A stretch of DNA of 21,239 bases, from positions 1 through 21,239 of the forward strand of contig LRSR01000994.1 in assembly GCA_001579985.1 (NCBI GenBank), given 5' to 3'. This DNA is from Hypsibius dujardini (lineage: Eukaryota > Tardigrada > Eutardigrada > Parachela > Hypsibiidae). The notes below the pieces were generated by a model that saw only the letters and a program-made list of their open reading frames with translations, did no database searches and was not told where the DNA came from. The translations under genes were made by a program, and so were the position numbers. Of the stretch, positions 1 through 10,015 are shown in pieces. How positions within the stretch are numbered: position 1 is the first letter of the stretch; the number at the start of each line of letters is the position of its first letter.

Positions 1-3000
1 ACCGAAGTGACCAATGGTGCCGCATCAGGTCCGCGTGGAAAATTCCCCAACATGGAGATGAGATCAAGCGCTGACTGGATTTTGTACTCTTCTGCGAGCA
101 GACGAATCTCTTTGGCAATAATGTGCAGGAGCGCCTTTTGATGACGTAGAAATTTGAATGTTCCCGAATCACCTGAAACACGTGTTTGCGAGAAAATCAG
201 AGTGCGATCCCATCACGCACAGCTAACATTAAAAAATATGCCCGTTAGACATTAAAAATTAAGTACCCGGCACGACCAGGGGCACTTGCTCAACCATGCC
301 TCGGACCGTGAGATCACCAGTCCAAGTACTCCGAATAAAATCCAGTATCACTCTCCCAGTTTTCTGGTGTTGACATAAGTTGTCCAGAATATCCAGAGCC
401 AATTCGGTCGTCGTGGGTAAGATTTCATAAAGGCTCTTCCCTGGCTCGACGAGTTCCAGTAGCCGGCCGAGAGACGACGAACCGGCCTCAGGACCTGTAA
501 AATGATTTTAAAGCTCAAAGTTAACCAACTGATTCGGTACACCTTGACGTGATCCGTAAACAGGAACGGTACACCCTGACGTGATCCGTAAACAGGAACG
601 GTACACCCTGACGTGATCCGTAAACAGGAACGTGTTATTACCTAACGCGGGTTCCACGTAGCCATTCCGGACCGGAAAGCCGAGCAGAACGTGAGCCATG
701 TTAGGAAAACTGCACTGCTTCAGGTTGCCGAGAAGAACCCTTAAAGTCTGTTGCAGTAGTTTCATTGATTCTGAAATTAAAAGCATCAGCTAGTGCCATT
801 TCACCTCACGAAAGGTCCAAGACACTGTACTGTTCAGCTTATACACACGTGGCAAAAACCTCAGGCCGACCGAATTAAAGCCAACTTTTTACCGGCGCCC
901 AGCAAAATGGGGTGGTCGGAGTTTGAGCCATTTTGACCAATGCGTGCAGCTGTTTTTTTTACCACAGCTGACCACGCAGTCTTTGCTGAGTCGATTGATT
1001 GATTGATTCGCAATTCAGTGTTAAATCAATGAATCAAGCGATGTGAGAAACAGCTGCACGCATTGACCAAAATTGGCTTAAACTTCGACCACCCCATTTT
1101 GCTGGGCGCCGGTAAAAATTTGGCTTTAATTAGGTCGGCCTGAGGTTTTTGCCACATTTATGTGTAGTGCACCACGTACCGCTCGTTTCGAAGCTTTGAT
1201 TAGCGTCCGGCTCTTGCATCGGATCAACTTGCATGCAATCGTAGAAGCTGCTGGAAACTTCACGGCACAACGCCTGCAAAACACAATGCCAAATGTAAAA
1301 CTGTATACATGTGAAGTCCACGAGCTACATACTTCATCGAAGTAAAGCAGCGTAATCCAGTCTCGCTGGTCGTCGACTCGCCGGGTTACAAAGTCGGTTA
1401 TTTCCATGGCGTTTTGGGCGATGGGCAGCCGAGTAGTTCTGAATTTCAAAATACTGCAAGCAAATCAATATCGGGATTTGTTAAGACTTAATGACCAATT
1501 TACTAGCAACAGAGACAGAAAGCACTCCACATTCGGTGGATAGATCCATCGGGAAAAGAAATGAATCTGGCTAAAAACTCGACTTGTCATACCGCATGAA
1601 AACGAAGAGGAGGTCCTTTCGCCCAGTACGAGCGTTGACTTTTTGGGCAATCAAGGCATCCAAGCTGGTCGCTTCTGCATTCCGATCGTTTTGGTGCAGG
1701 ATCTTTAGGAACTCATCGTGTCGGCAGATAACGCATTTGAAGATCGACAAAATGCATTGAACCACGTCCTCTAATCGTTGCCGCACTGTCACAAGGAGAG
1801 AGAAAAACTCCAATAACGACAGCTCATTAATGTTTCCGAATTCCGATGGACAACAGGCTCACCGATATCGCCGTGCTTTTTTCCGAGTTCTTCTATGCTG
1901 ACCGTCAACCAGTTGGTCAACTAAAATGATGGAACCCATAAGAGTGGACAAGTAAGCAAACACTGCCGACCACGAAGGCTCACCTTATCGAAGAATTCAC
2001 GTCCTTCAAGAACTCGTTGACGTAAAACGTAACCGGGATGAGAAGTCATGGCGGGTACGAAAATGAGGCTCATGTCGTTTAGCGATTTAAGGCTTTTCTC
2101 GAAAAGCGTCAGACAGGCAATGAGAACATCGAGCTGCAGAAAAAGGAGAGTCAGTCCCGCCAAAATGCCGCCTTGGCAGAATACGAAAAAACATACATGC
2201 TCCTGTGGCGTAGAGAAGCTTCTCAAGTCAGCTTTCAGGAAGACCGCTTCGTAAACATAATTGGTGAAATCCTGGAACTGCTGCAGTATCTCCGGAGCTG
2301 CGGAGAAATAGATGGGCCACGGTTACGCACATAGCAGCAAACCGCTAGAAAAAATGAATACCCATAGATTGGGACGTCACTCCCTCGAATATCCGGCTGA
2401 TCAGCAGAATAATCGCCTTCGTCACTGGATACTCGCGGAATTTCACTTCCACATCCTCCATTTCTTGCTGAAAGATTAAATGAGCAAATAGACAACGGTA
2501 TACTCAAAACATGTCTCATCCCCTGTAGCGAACCTTCAGTCCCTGCATTGGTCCGGTCACAGTTAATGTTTCCAACTATAAACGTACACGGACTGGTTAG
2601 CAGAGGAACCAATTTGAAGAAGTAGCCGACTAGAACATTACTATATGCCCCATATACTGCCAGATGGCGACCGCGGTACCGACAGACGATTGAGACGGCT
2701 TGGCGAATGCAGCAAGAGTTCGCAAGACCGTGGCTTTCATTGTGGTCGGAATGGCACAGCTGACCAGCACAACCAATAACTGCAGAGGATGGTCCAGTTC
2801 GGGATTGTTTGCGATTTGGACGCGAGCATGTTCGTCCTACAGGAGTCAGCGACAGCGAAGGAAGGCAAACAAAGTAAAAGCAAAGAGGAAAACAAGCAAG
2901 GTGCTGCAAGTGCCTTACGTATTCCGCGATTTTGCCGACAATTTCAATCAGCGCGTCGAAGGTGTCAAAATCGGCAGGAGTGCATTCTTCCGGTTCGGAG

Positions 3001-3100
3001 GCGGGTCGCATCCTCCAGCCATGACTGCTACCTGATCCCCTGTTTAGCTTCTCGTGAAAGCCCGCCAAAGCCCGGAAAAAGTTGTCGTAGCTTAAAAGTC
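1..3100 (-). CDS. NUP205: Nup205/Nup192-like inner-ring nucleoporin, middle part (runs off left edge)
   Basis: Scaffold nucleoporin of the inner ring of the nuclear pore, an alpha-helical solenoid. Exons, in transcript order: 3100-2919, 2836-2642, 2575-2534, 2467-2362, 2297-2197, 2133-1984, 1920-1863, 1785-1593, 1453-1333, 1273-1180, 770-642, 494-267, 172-1. All junctions are GT-AG and keep phase. The translation follows human NUP205 collinearly from memory: SYDNFFRAL matches its SWEHFF block, TTMKATVLRTLAAFAK its VLKAELLKTLAAFGK block, FREYPVTKA its EEYPLTRA block, NMAHVLLGFPV its NLALYLLGFEL block, and TTTELALDILDNLCQ its ELCYQVIYQLC block. The part seen corresponds very roughly to human residues 540-1130. 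The C-terminal half lies left of the window. No N-terminal third is recognisable: only about 350 nt separate the first clear exon from the next gene's stop. One possible extra exon (3387-3324, phase-compatible) was seen but not confirmed. Introns are mostly 59-95 nt; three are longer, two of these through repeats. Confidence 0.85.
536..631. repeat. 32-bp tandem repeat, 3 copies, in a Nup205 intron
   Basis: Copies at 536-567, 568-599 and 600-631 are nearly identical (one C/T difference in the first). They lie inside the 147-nt intron 495-641. With a single copy this intron would be 83 nt, the usual size for this gene, so the array looks like a recent expansion. Confidence 0.95.
843..1162. mobile_element. 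Foldback / long-TIR MITE-like element in a Nup205 intron
   Basis: Two arms of about 105-115 nt (about 849-954 and 1048-1155) are inverted copies of each other, both holding the blocks GTGGCAAAAACCTCAGG, ACCGGCGCCCAGCAAAATGG and TGCGTGCAGCTG, with a few substitutions. About 95 nt of loop carries ATTGATTGATTG-type runs and no ORF. The element fills most of intron 771-1179; without it that intron would be roughly 80 nt. No transposase is present, so it would be non-autonomous. Target-site duplications are not clear, and the superfamily is unknown. Confidence 0.75.
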
Positions 3101-3450
3101 CTAGACAAACAGACAAGAGCGTCAAAACAGGGGATCTAAGCAAGCTGCATCTCTGAGAGTGTATACAAAAATATAACGAATGTGGCATTCATAACAATCA
3201 GCGAATCATTCTATCAGAGCGATATTTTCTAGTCAGTCCATATTGTTCAGCCAATCGTTGAATCAATTGCATAAGGCGAAACCAAACGAGTCAATCAATC
3301 GATCAAACCCACGTCCTCTACCGCCGTTTAACGTAATGGACACCAGTACATAATTTCCAACCCCGAGAGCTACGCGAATATCCTACAAATCAAATAAATT
3401 TCTAAAATCTGCGAGTGATTCGATTGACTAAAGGACGCAAAGCTATCTTA
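3101..3450. other. Region between the small gene and the Nup205-like exons
   Basis: AT-rich, with several CAAT/ATTG-type runs at 3241-3310. On the minus strand a possible 64-nt exon (3387-3324) is flanked by TTGATTTGTAG and GTAGAG; it has the phase needed to join the first clear Nup205 exon, but its 21 residues match nothing I know. Nothing else is supported here. Confidence 0.4.
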
Positions 3451-3948
3451 TTAAGGCACCATTATTTCACACAACAAAGAATAATGAAGCAAGGCAATCA
3501 ATAAATCATTCGTAGCCGCTGCGGCCAGTCTATCGATTTGTGACACCCCGCAAAATATGAATCTCCGTAACAACATCCATTTAAACAAAACCGCCAAATA
3601 TTGTTCAAAAGGGCAAAACAATGTCTACATACTGGAACGGCGAGATCGGAGGTAGTTATTAACAACTTTGGCGAGATTCTCGTTGTTGATAGATTGAGCC
3701 ACTTGACGGAGCGTCTCGGTGATAGCCGAAGTTTCAGGCTGCTGCTCCTCTCCCACACGGCGCAGCAACCGCAACAGCGTATCCTGTCAATTTACAATCG
3801 CGAAATGTTAACATCAATGTTATTGTACTTCCGGGATAGGGATTGAGAAGAGTCTCACTGCTTGTGGATCATCCGAAGAGAGCCGGTCGGACGGGCTCAA
3901 GCGACGGTTTCTGGAATCCTGGCGCAAAATTCCAGAAGGCCGCGCCAT
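3451..3948 (-). CDS. Small unknown protein, 102 aa, three exons
   Basis: Exons 3948-3859, 3783-3633 and 3518-3451 sum to 309 nt with consistent phases (0, 0, 1). The start ATG is at 3948-3946 and the stop TAA at 3453-3451. The N-terminus is basic and serine-rich (MARPSGILRQDSRNRR). The second exon is a likely helix (TLLRLLRRVGEEQQPETSAI followed by a Q/N-rich amphipathic stretch). The last exon is short and hydrophobic (ATNDLLIALLHYSLL). The first two exons look well coding; the third rests only on splice signal and phase. I do not recognise the family. It could be a small helical adaptor, or the 5' end of a divergent form of the neighbouring Nup205-like gene, since both are on the same strand and only 350 nt apart. 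No similarity to the known Nup205 N-terminus was seen. Confidence 0.5.
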
Positions 3949-4785
3949 TACTCCTTTACCAATCCAAACTAGAGCTCAACGTTAGACACCAAAACCTCAG
4001 TAAAATATGAATTGGAGAAGAACTACGGAAGAGAAATGGAGAAAATAAAACTTTCGATACTGTTGCTGCAGCAAAACTTATAAAAAAAAAAAAGCTCAGG
4101 GAAGCAGTTGGTGTGCCAGGGTGGTTGTAAAAATTACGTAAAGGTGTGGAGCAGGAATTTTTGGCAAACTTTCAACTTTGACAAAATGACACTTCTCAAA
4201 AAAATTTTAAAAATCTATTGATAAAATTTATCGATTGGTTGAAAAAGAAATTTTGGGGTCTCGGCAAAAGGGGGCAGAAGGTCCTAAAAGGGGGACAAGC
4301 CGGTCTGTACCACTTAGGGGGGGGGGCCTTTTCTGGTTGGCACACCACTGTGGGGGGAAGCACTGATTGTTCGCAGTTTTAGACATGAACGTTCGCCTGT
4401 GGCCGTTATAACAATTTCTGTTCGCTTATTACGTTACCCTCAGAATTGTTTAGTGGAAACTGTTTGCTATATTGTGATGTGTTCATGCGATTGTCATCCA
4501 TGCCGGCAGGCTTTTGCACGCAAGCTAAAAATGAAATTAACAAAATTAATCATTCGTTTTCCGATTACGTTTCGAATTTTTCTTTTTTCTGGAAAAGTTT
4601 TCCTTCAGACTTGCATCGCAAATCTAAGCCTCTGCTCGAAGTGGGGTATTTTTTGCGGCGGCTTTGTGTGTGAGCAAGTGAAAGTCGACGCCAAGCCATC
4701 AATTTTCTTCTTTTGGCCATTCTGATTTTGTGGCGTCGTTGCGTTTTATCCAAAGATCCCAAGAAGGTTGGGAAAGCTCAATAAT
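3949..4785. other. Intergenic region between divergent genes
   Basis: Separates the starts of the small minus-strand gene and the 13-exon plus-strand gene, so it should hold both promoters. It contains A-runs, a G-run near 4318-4326 and the MITE-like element at 4105-4350. A plus-strand open frame at 4399-4725 is Cys/Phe-rich, has no coding character and is not called. Confidence 0.6.
4105..4350. mobile_element. Probable hAT-type MITE
   Basis: About 246 bp bounded by imperfect terminal inverted repeats: CAGTTGGTGTGCCAGG at the left and, read from the other end, CAGTGGTGTGCCAACC at the right. The CAGTGGTGTGCCA form resembles hAT termini. Similar sequence GGGAAG/GGGGAAG flanks both sides but does not give a clean 8-bp target duplication, so the insertion is old or the ends are misplaced. 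The inside is AT-rich on the left and G-rich on the right, with no coding capacity. Confidence 0.45.
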
Positions 4786-7700
4786 ATGGCGGCTATGAAC
4801 GCTGTGCCCTCTCGATCGCCCTCCCAACGGCGTTCGCGATCCAGCAACAGTCGTGTTCAGGAACAAGAAGAGCCGCTACGAGTGAAGAATTTTGTGGGAG
4901 CTGCTCTTCCTTCGGAGGAATATCTGCGTTGGTTTCAGAGTAAAGTCAAGTACGACCAACTGCTACGATTCCATGCGCTCTTGACGGCTCGGGTGGCTCA
5001 GTTGACGCCAAAAGTGGGGAAAACTGATTGGTATGGTTCGTAGAAATACGTTCAGTAAGCGACTCGTTGATTGATTAATCGATTATGAATCTATTTCTTG
5101 ATAGCGTCATGGGTTCTTTGTGAATCCCTATTCGATTGATTGAATGATTGCTTGTGCCAGTTAAGTTGATATATTCCAATCGCGTTCAAAAAAGTCCACT
5201 AGTAAAAAAAGAGTACCTTAATTCTCAGGTTTATTAGTTTTGATTGGTTCGTGTATGTGTTACCAAATAATCTAGCAACACTAGAAATATCCAACGTTTT
5301 GTCAAGTTCATGGCGAAGCAATTTCGGCAATGGATCGATCAATCGATTGCCTCTAATCGGAAGAAGGAAAATAACTGTTCTTCTCTACCTTTAACACGAT
5401 ACTAGTACATTCGAGATATGCCTTTCCATTCAGGGTGAAGATTTGCGCAGAAGTCAAGGAGGGATTCGACAAGTTACCGGAAGGCCATCCCTTATTGATC
5501 ATGTTGGAAAAAAGTGGGGATGTACGTCCGGTGATGTTTTCTTCCATTCAATTGTCAGGGTGGTCAGTGTCAATTGACCTGTTTTTTTGTCAGAATCTGC
5601 GACAGTTGTATGACGAACTAAAGGTGTCAGCAGCGTAAGTGCAGGCGGCTGTAGTGGTGATGGCTTCTCCATTCTGCCGGCCCATTTGTGATTTCATAAT
5701 TTCATTATACAGGAAGGAAGCTGATGCCTTGCTTGCTCATCGGACCTTCAATAAAGCCACCTTTATGAAGCGTCTGGCGATCGCATGTGACCTCCGTTCT
5801 CGAAAATGGCAGATGCTAGAGGAAACAGATGGCGGACGCATTGAGCTGAATAAGTACGCGTAGACCGTTGGGCAGAAAAATCGGAACGCTCTATTTGTCA
5901 AAAGGCAATTTATTACCACAAGGCTGCAGGCTATACAAAGAAAGTGCTCTGACTTGAGGCGGAAATAGTTCGCCACAAGATTACACTGCGCATTTGCGCA
6001 ACAAAGATTGCACATGTGGTCTTGTGGCCACCTATTTCCGCCTCGGATCAAAGCAGCCTGCAGCCTTGTGGTAACAAATTGCCTCTTGACTAATCGAACG
6101 TCCCGATTTTCTGACCAAAGGTGTGCGATCGAGCACGCCATCCATTCTCTTCTTTCTTTAAACATAATTTCCTATTTTTCCCACATGATTTAGATTCCGA
6201 CTGGCCTTTAAAGAAGCTGAAACGAGGGCAATGCAGAAGAGCAGCGAAAATTGCGGCCAGCCATCGGTCGATCTGGATGCTATGGTTGCAGAATGCACGC
6301 AGTATCTCGTGAAATACATCCAGTAAATCGAACCGGGGTTCTTTATTATTCGACTGACTGAACCAAAAACTGTCCTATCACCGCTTGTTTGGTTCATCTT
6401 CTGCTACGTTCTGTGTCTGTATTTCCTATACCTTTATTGGTCTGTCTTAATCAGATAATTTATTTCCATCAGGGATAACAAACATATCAGCTATCCGGAT
6501 GTTGCCAAGGCTTATGTCAAGGATCTCCGCGCAGCTTACCGGAAGTTCCACTATGATTTTCCGCTTGGTGAGGATATGGTCACCATTCTGACTGCTCCTG
6601 TTCCTACGCCCCCGGCCGCGCCGGAGTCACCGTTGGACGATCAGGAAGCCCAAGATGAGCCTCTGTTTGAGAGCGGAGACTTCCACAGTTCGGACGTGGA
6701 GATGACGCCTTCAAAACCTGAGCCGGTGAGCTTTGAAGTTTGCATTAATCATGCAGAATTGCGGCAATTGATAAACTTTTTGTCTCAGACGGCTAACGGT
6801 GAAGGAGAAGCCGTTGATTCTTCGGAGAGCGCAGCTGATGCCCTGGCTGAGGAGCCCATGATGGTCGACGAAATGTCCTCTACTGTTGCTGAGAAGGAAC
6901 AAATGGTGGTCGAAAAAGAACCGACAACTGATACATCGACAGCTGTGCAGGTACGGGGAGAACTTCATGAACTTGTATTTGCTTGCACTGGATATCCGCT
7001 GTTTTCTGTAGGAAAGGGAGAAGTTCGTGCCGATGAATAATTCACCATCCATGAGGCTTATTCCTACCGTCAGTGAAGAAGTCCGACCTGTTCCTGGACC
7101 GTCAAATGACGTTACCTCCATCCTGCTGCCTGATGCTGTTCCGGAAGAAATACCTCTGGCAGAAAAGTCTAACCAGGGCGAGCCGTTCACACTTTCGCCG
7201 CCGCCGGAAAGTTCGCAAGTGCAGGAAGGCTCGAAACGACCATACCAAGTTGCCGCAGAACCATTGCCGGAAATGGATGCAGAGCCAGTCGCATCTCAGA
7301 TGAAAGCAGTCAAGTCGACATTAGGGAAGACAACAAAAACGACTTTGAAAATGCCAACATCCCCGGCTATTTTAGGCCCAGCCACTCTGAGCAAGAACGG
7401 GGCGGGAAAGAAAAAACCGACTGTTCATGTTCCGCTGCAAGTACACAAAAAACAGAAAACCGATTTATCGCTTGATGTGGCGGTTACTTCGAGTGCGGAA
7501 GTTAATCCCCCAGCGAAGGTTCCGTCGGTGGAGCTCGCTACTGAGCCAATTGCTGAGAAGTACGAGTAATATCAACTTTGCGTTCTAATAAATTAATGGG
7601 AACGTTGCAACGCTCTCTCTCTCTCTCAAGGTTGGAATCTATTCCGGAAGTGAAGACCGTCGAACACATGGATGTGTCCGTACAATCTCCAAACATGGAC

Positions 7701-8652
7701 CTGGCAGAGGAACTTTTGGCTTCAAGGTTAGCTACTACTTAACCGCACATGGAGGAAAAGTTGATAACATTTTTGGTGTCCCTGTTCTCAGAAAATTGGC
7801 AGGATACGGTTTGCTTACATATTTGCGGGCTTTCACGGCTTATGCTAATCAAGTGCAACCGGCCGAGTAAGTTTGTAAGATATGATTGACACTGACAGCC
7901 TTTGAGATTTGTGCAAATAAAGGTTTTTATCTTCCATTACAGATTGTTGGATTACGAGCCGCTTAAGCTACCCGTAAAGTCATCAGACTTCTCCAAGAAC
8001 GTCATCAAGTGAGTTGCCCTAACGTGCATTTCTTTTGCTTTTCATGGGAAAACGTTTGCTTGTGTACAGCTCGGAGAGCGTTGTCGGTTTGACGGACAAG
8101 CTATCCCGTGCACAATGCAACGTGACGGACGCCTCCCCGAAATACCCTCTCCTCGGATTGAACTTTCTTGCGTGTAAAGCCAACGCTCCCGAAATGGCCA
8201 AGAAATCGTTGGCGATCAATCTTATTGGCCGCCCTTTGTTGAAAAAGGTACTCCATCTCGAGATATTAATTTGAGCACATTTCTCTTAAAATTTATGTAC
8301 GCCGATAATAATATACGACTTCCTTGCTCTTTATTAGGACGTTGAAGGCGATTCGTCCCTGTCCGACGCTTCGGTCCTTGCCGCCAAACGAAACCGCCTG
8401 CTAGGACAAATCCAGTCAACTCGAAAGCTGCGGTCGCAAACTCAGAGTCCCGATCCGGGGGAGTTGAACGTGCGAGGAGATTCCCTCAAGTTCCCGAAGC
8501 CACGGGCATCTATGAAGACCCCAGGCAAACCGTTGAAACAGCCTGCTCAACCATCAGACCCTACCACGCCGCCTGCAAATCTCCGCTCGAGGCCGAGCAG
8601 AACGCTAACCCAACCGCCGTCTACCCTTGTCAAAAGCACCAGTAAGAAGTAA
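4786..8652 (+). CDS. Unknown, probably nuclear, mostly disordered protein (778 aa, 13 exons)
   Basis: Exons: 4786-5030, 5434-5521, 5594-5634, 5713-5853, 6194-6322, 6473-6725, 6789-6950, 7012-7559, 7631-7726, 7792-7866, 7943-8008, 8070-8247, 8338-8652; total 2337 nt, all junctions GT-AG and in phase. Residues 1-25 are Ser/Arg-rich (SRSPSQRRSRSSNSR spans the middle). Residues about 35-235 are helical and well coding (PSEEYLRWFQSKVKYDQLL; TFMKRLAIACDLRSRKWQML; VAKAYVKDLRAAYRKFHYDF). About 240-540 is Pro/Glu/Ser-rich and disordered, ending in a basic patch with KKQKTD that could act as a nuclear localisation signal. A second compact part follows (LAGYGLLTYLRAFTAY; YPLLGLNFLACKANAPEM), then a basic Pro/Thr-rich tail. 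I recognise no family. The start is the first ATG of the frame, with MAAM following. A nuclear role is inferred only from composition. Confidence 0.75.
5865..6121. mobile_element. Second foldback / long-TIR MITE-like element, in intron 4 of the unknown gene
   Basis: Arms of about 115-120 nt (5865-5985 and 6005-6121) are imperfect inverted copies; shared blocks include GGCAATTTATTACCACAAGG, GCTGCAGGCT, GAGGCGGAAATAG and GCCACAAGA, and the outer ends read roughly CC(G/T)TTGG(G/T)CAGAAAA. The central spacer is only a few tens of nt. The sequence differs from the element at 843-1162. It fills most of intron 5854-6193, which without it would be about 83 nt. No ORF and no clear target-site duplication. 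Confidence 0.75.
7613..7628 (+). repeat. (CT)n run serving as polypyrimidine tract
   Basis: An uninterrupted CT microsatellite directly precedes the CAAG acceptor of exon 9 (7631) of the unknown gene. Its length is likely polymorphic and it sits where U2AF would bind. Confidence 0.8.
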
Positions 8653-9248
8653 TTTCTTGTTCCAGCCCTCGGAGAGTGACAGAATCTTATTATCGCAACT
8701 CGTTTTCGGACTGGACTTTGCTTTCTTGTCGGTATTCTACAAGGGATGCGGCGACTTTTCTTTTAGCGGTAACTTCTTTTGTTAATTCTCTCTCGAGGCT
8801 GGAGTTTTTGTACGGTACTACAGTACGATGGATTAAAAGTATTTGTTCGGATATTTCGTGCTTCGCTGGAAATCTAACCGAATTTCAGACGCATCTGTTA
8901 CTAGCCGAATTTATCCGCGATAATTAACTCAAGGATTCAGTTTGTGGCGGAAGTCGTAAAACGGATGAGTAGCAGTTGTCTTGTCACCACCGTCAGCCAA
9001 TTCAACAGAAACTGATTGGGAAGCGCTACCAATTTTGTATTGAAGTAATTAACGTATATTATCAAAGATAACAGTACCGGTACTCTGTACTACATGTGCT
9101 AGTACAGTATTAGATTAGTTTTATTATTCTCTCTCTTTCTCTACAGGGTAGCGATGCTTGCGCATCTAATATTAAGCGAAATTCTCCACATCAAAAAGGC
9201 ACAATTCGCCTTTTTACACTGAGAAACAGTCACGTAAAACAGACTTTC
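8653..9248. other. 3' flank of the unknown gene, no gene seen
   Basis: Probably 3' UTR followed by spacer leading into the retrotransposon remnant. It has AT-rich stretches, a CTCTCTTTCT run near 9130-9145 and no exon-like open frame with splice signals on either strand. Confidence 0.5.
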
Positions 9249-9620
9249 TTAGAGTTTCACTACAACAAATAAACTTTCACGGTCTATATCAGTCCACTGA
9301 GAAAACGAGCGGTTGCGCAGAGAATTTTTACAGTAATCGGCCAGATCAACAGTCAACAAATCTTTGGACAAGAGAAAGGAATTTAAATCTTCACGGCAGT
9401 GACTATAACATGGACACTCGAAAAAACAATGATCCTCGTCCTCCAGACTGTCACAGTGAAGGCATTTTCCGTCCTCCCGGCGGACAAGAACCTTCCCCCA
9501 TCTTCCTGTCTCCACGGCGAGATGGTGTCCACTTGAGAGAGCCCGAGTGAGGGGAATGAGTAGGTGGCGCGGTAAGAGGTCTAGGAACTGTGCTCGGACT
9601 ATCGGACGTGGAAAAATGTG
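9249..9620 (-). mobile_element. Non-LTR retrotransposon remnant: C-terminal end of a reverse-transcriptase ORF
   Basis: A minus-strand open frame ending at 9249 encodes a stretch typical of the C-terminal end of LINE-type polyproteins: a basic LALSSGHHLAVETGRWG-like segment, then a zinc-knuckle-like CLHCDSLEDEDHCFFECPCY (C-x2-C ... H-x4-C), then about 60 residues to the stop. The reverse-transcriptase core is absent, as expected for a 5'-truncated copy. The frame extends to 9917, but the part above about 9620 shows no resemblance. It could instead be a domesticated fragment; there is no evidence of expression. Confidence 0.55.
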
Positions 9621-10015
9621 AAAAAGAAACTGAAGTGTTGAACACATGAATAATGATGCATCAATGCAAGGATCAATTACAGACGCAATTGAGCAAGTGC
9701 GGAAGAATGATCGATTTATTGATTGATGCAGACGATTATCTTCACGACTACTGCAAAAATGACAGAGACAGATAGGAGTAGGGATTGGGACTACGGAGCA
9801 AAGAAACGAGAACTTCTTTACGTGGCTACACTTGAATGGCGCCGAACAAACAGAAACTCGAGAAATGGCGCCGAACAAACAGAAACTCGAGAAATAAAAC
9901 CTGACCAGAGAGCGCACTCCACCAGCCGTTGATTGATGGATTGGCAGTATCAGTCAACTCATTTCTTCGTAAAGAGATCTACAAAAGCAATAAAAGTACC
10001 ACTCTGGATAAAAAA
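9621..10015. other. Spacer between LINE remnant and LSm7
   Basis: Holds short GATT/TGAT runs (9715-9727, 9928-9938), the 29-bp tandem duplication at 9835-9892 and the 3' flank of LSm7 on the minus strand. No gene seen. Confidence 0.5.
9835..9892. repeat. 29-bp direct tandem duplication
   Basis: Two copies, 9835-9863 and 9864-9892, each beginning AATGGCGCCGAACAAACAG and identical or nearly so. It lies just upstream (minus strand) of the LINE remnant's recognisable part. Confidence 0.93.

Noticed and set aside
2235-3188. 317-codon minus-strand open frame
   Set aside because: It runs through several exons and introns of the Nup205-like gene in mixed frames; only the exon parts match NUP205, and GT-AG introns explain the rest.
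4399-4725. 108-codon plus-strand frame upstream of the unknown gene
   Set aside because: Phe/Cys-rich translation of T-rich DNA, no splice signals and no family resemblance; more likely promoter or 5' UTR.
6576-7190. Long minus-strand frame opposite the unknown gene
   Set aside because: Antisense of well-supported exons; no start or splice context.
9723-9932. 69-codon plus-strand frame with repeated RRTNRN-like residues
   Set aside because: The repetition comes from the 29-bp DNA duplication; no other coding evidence.
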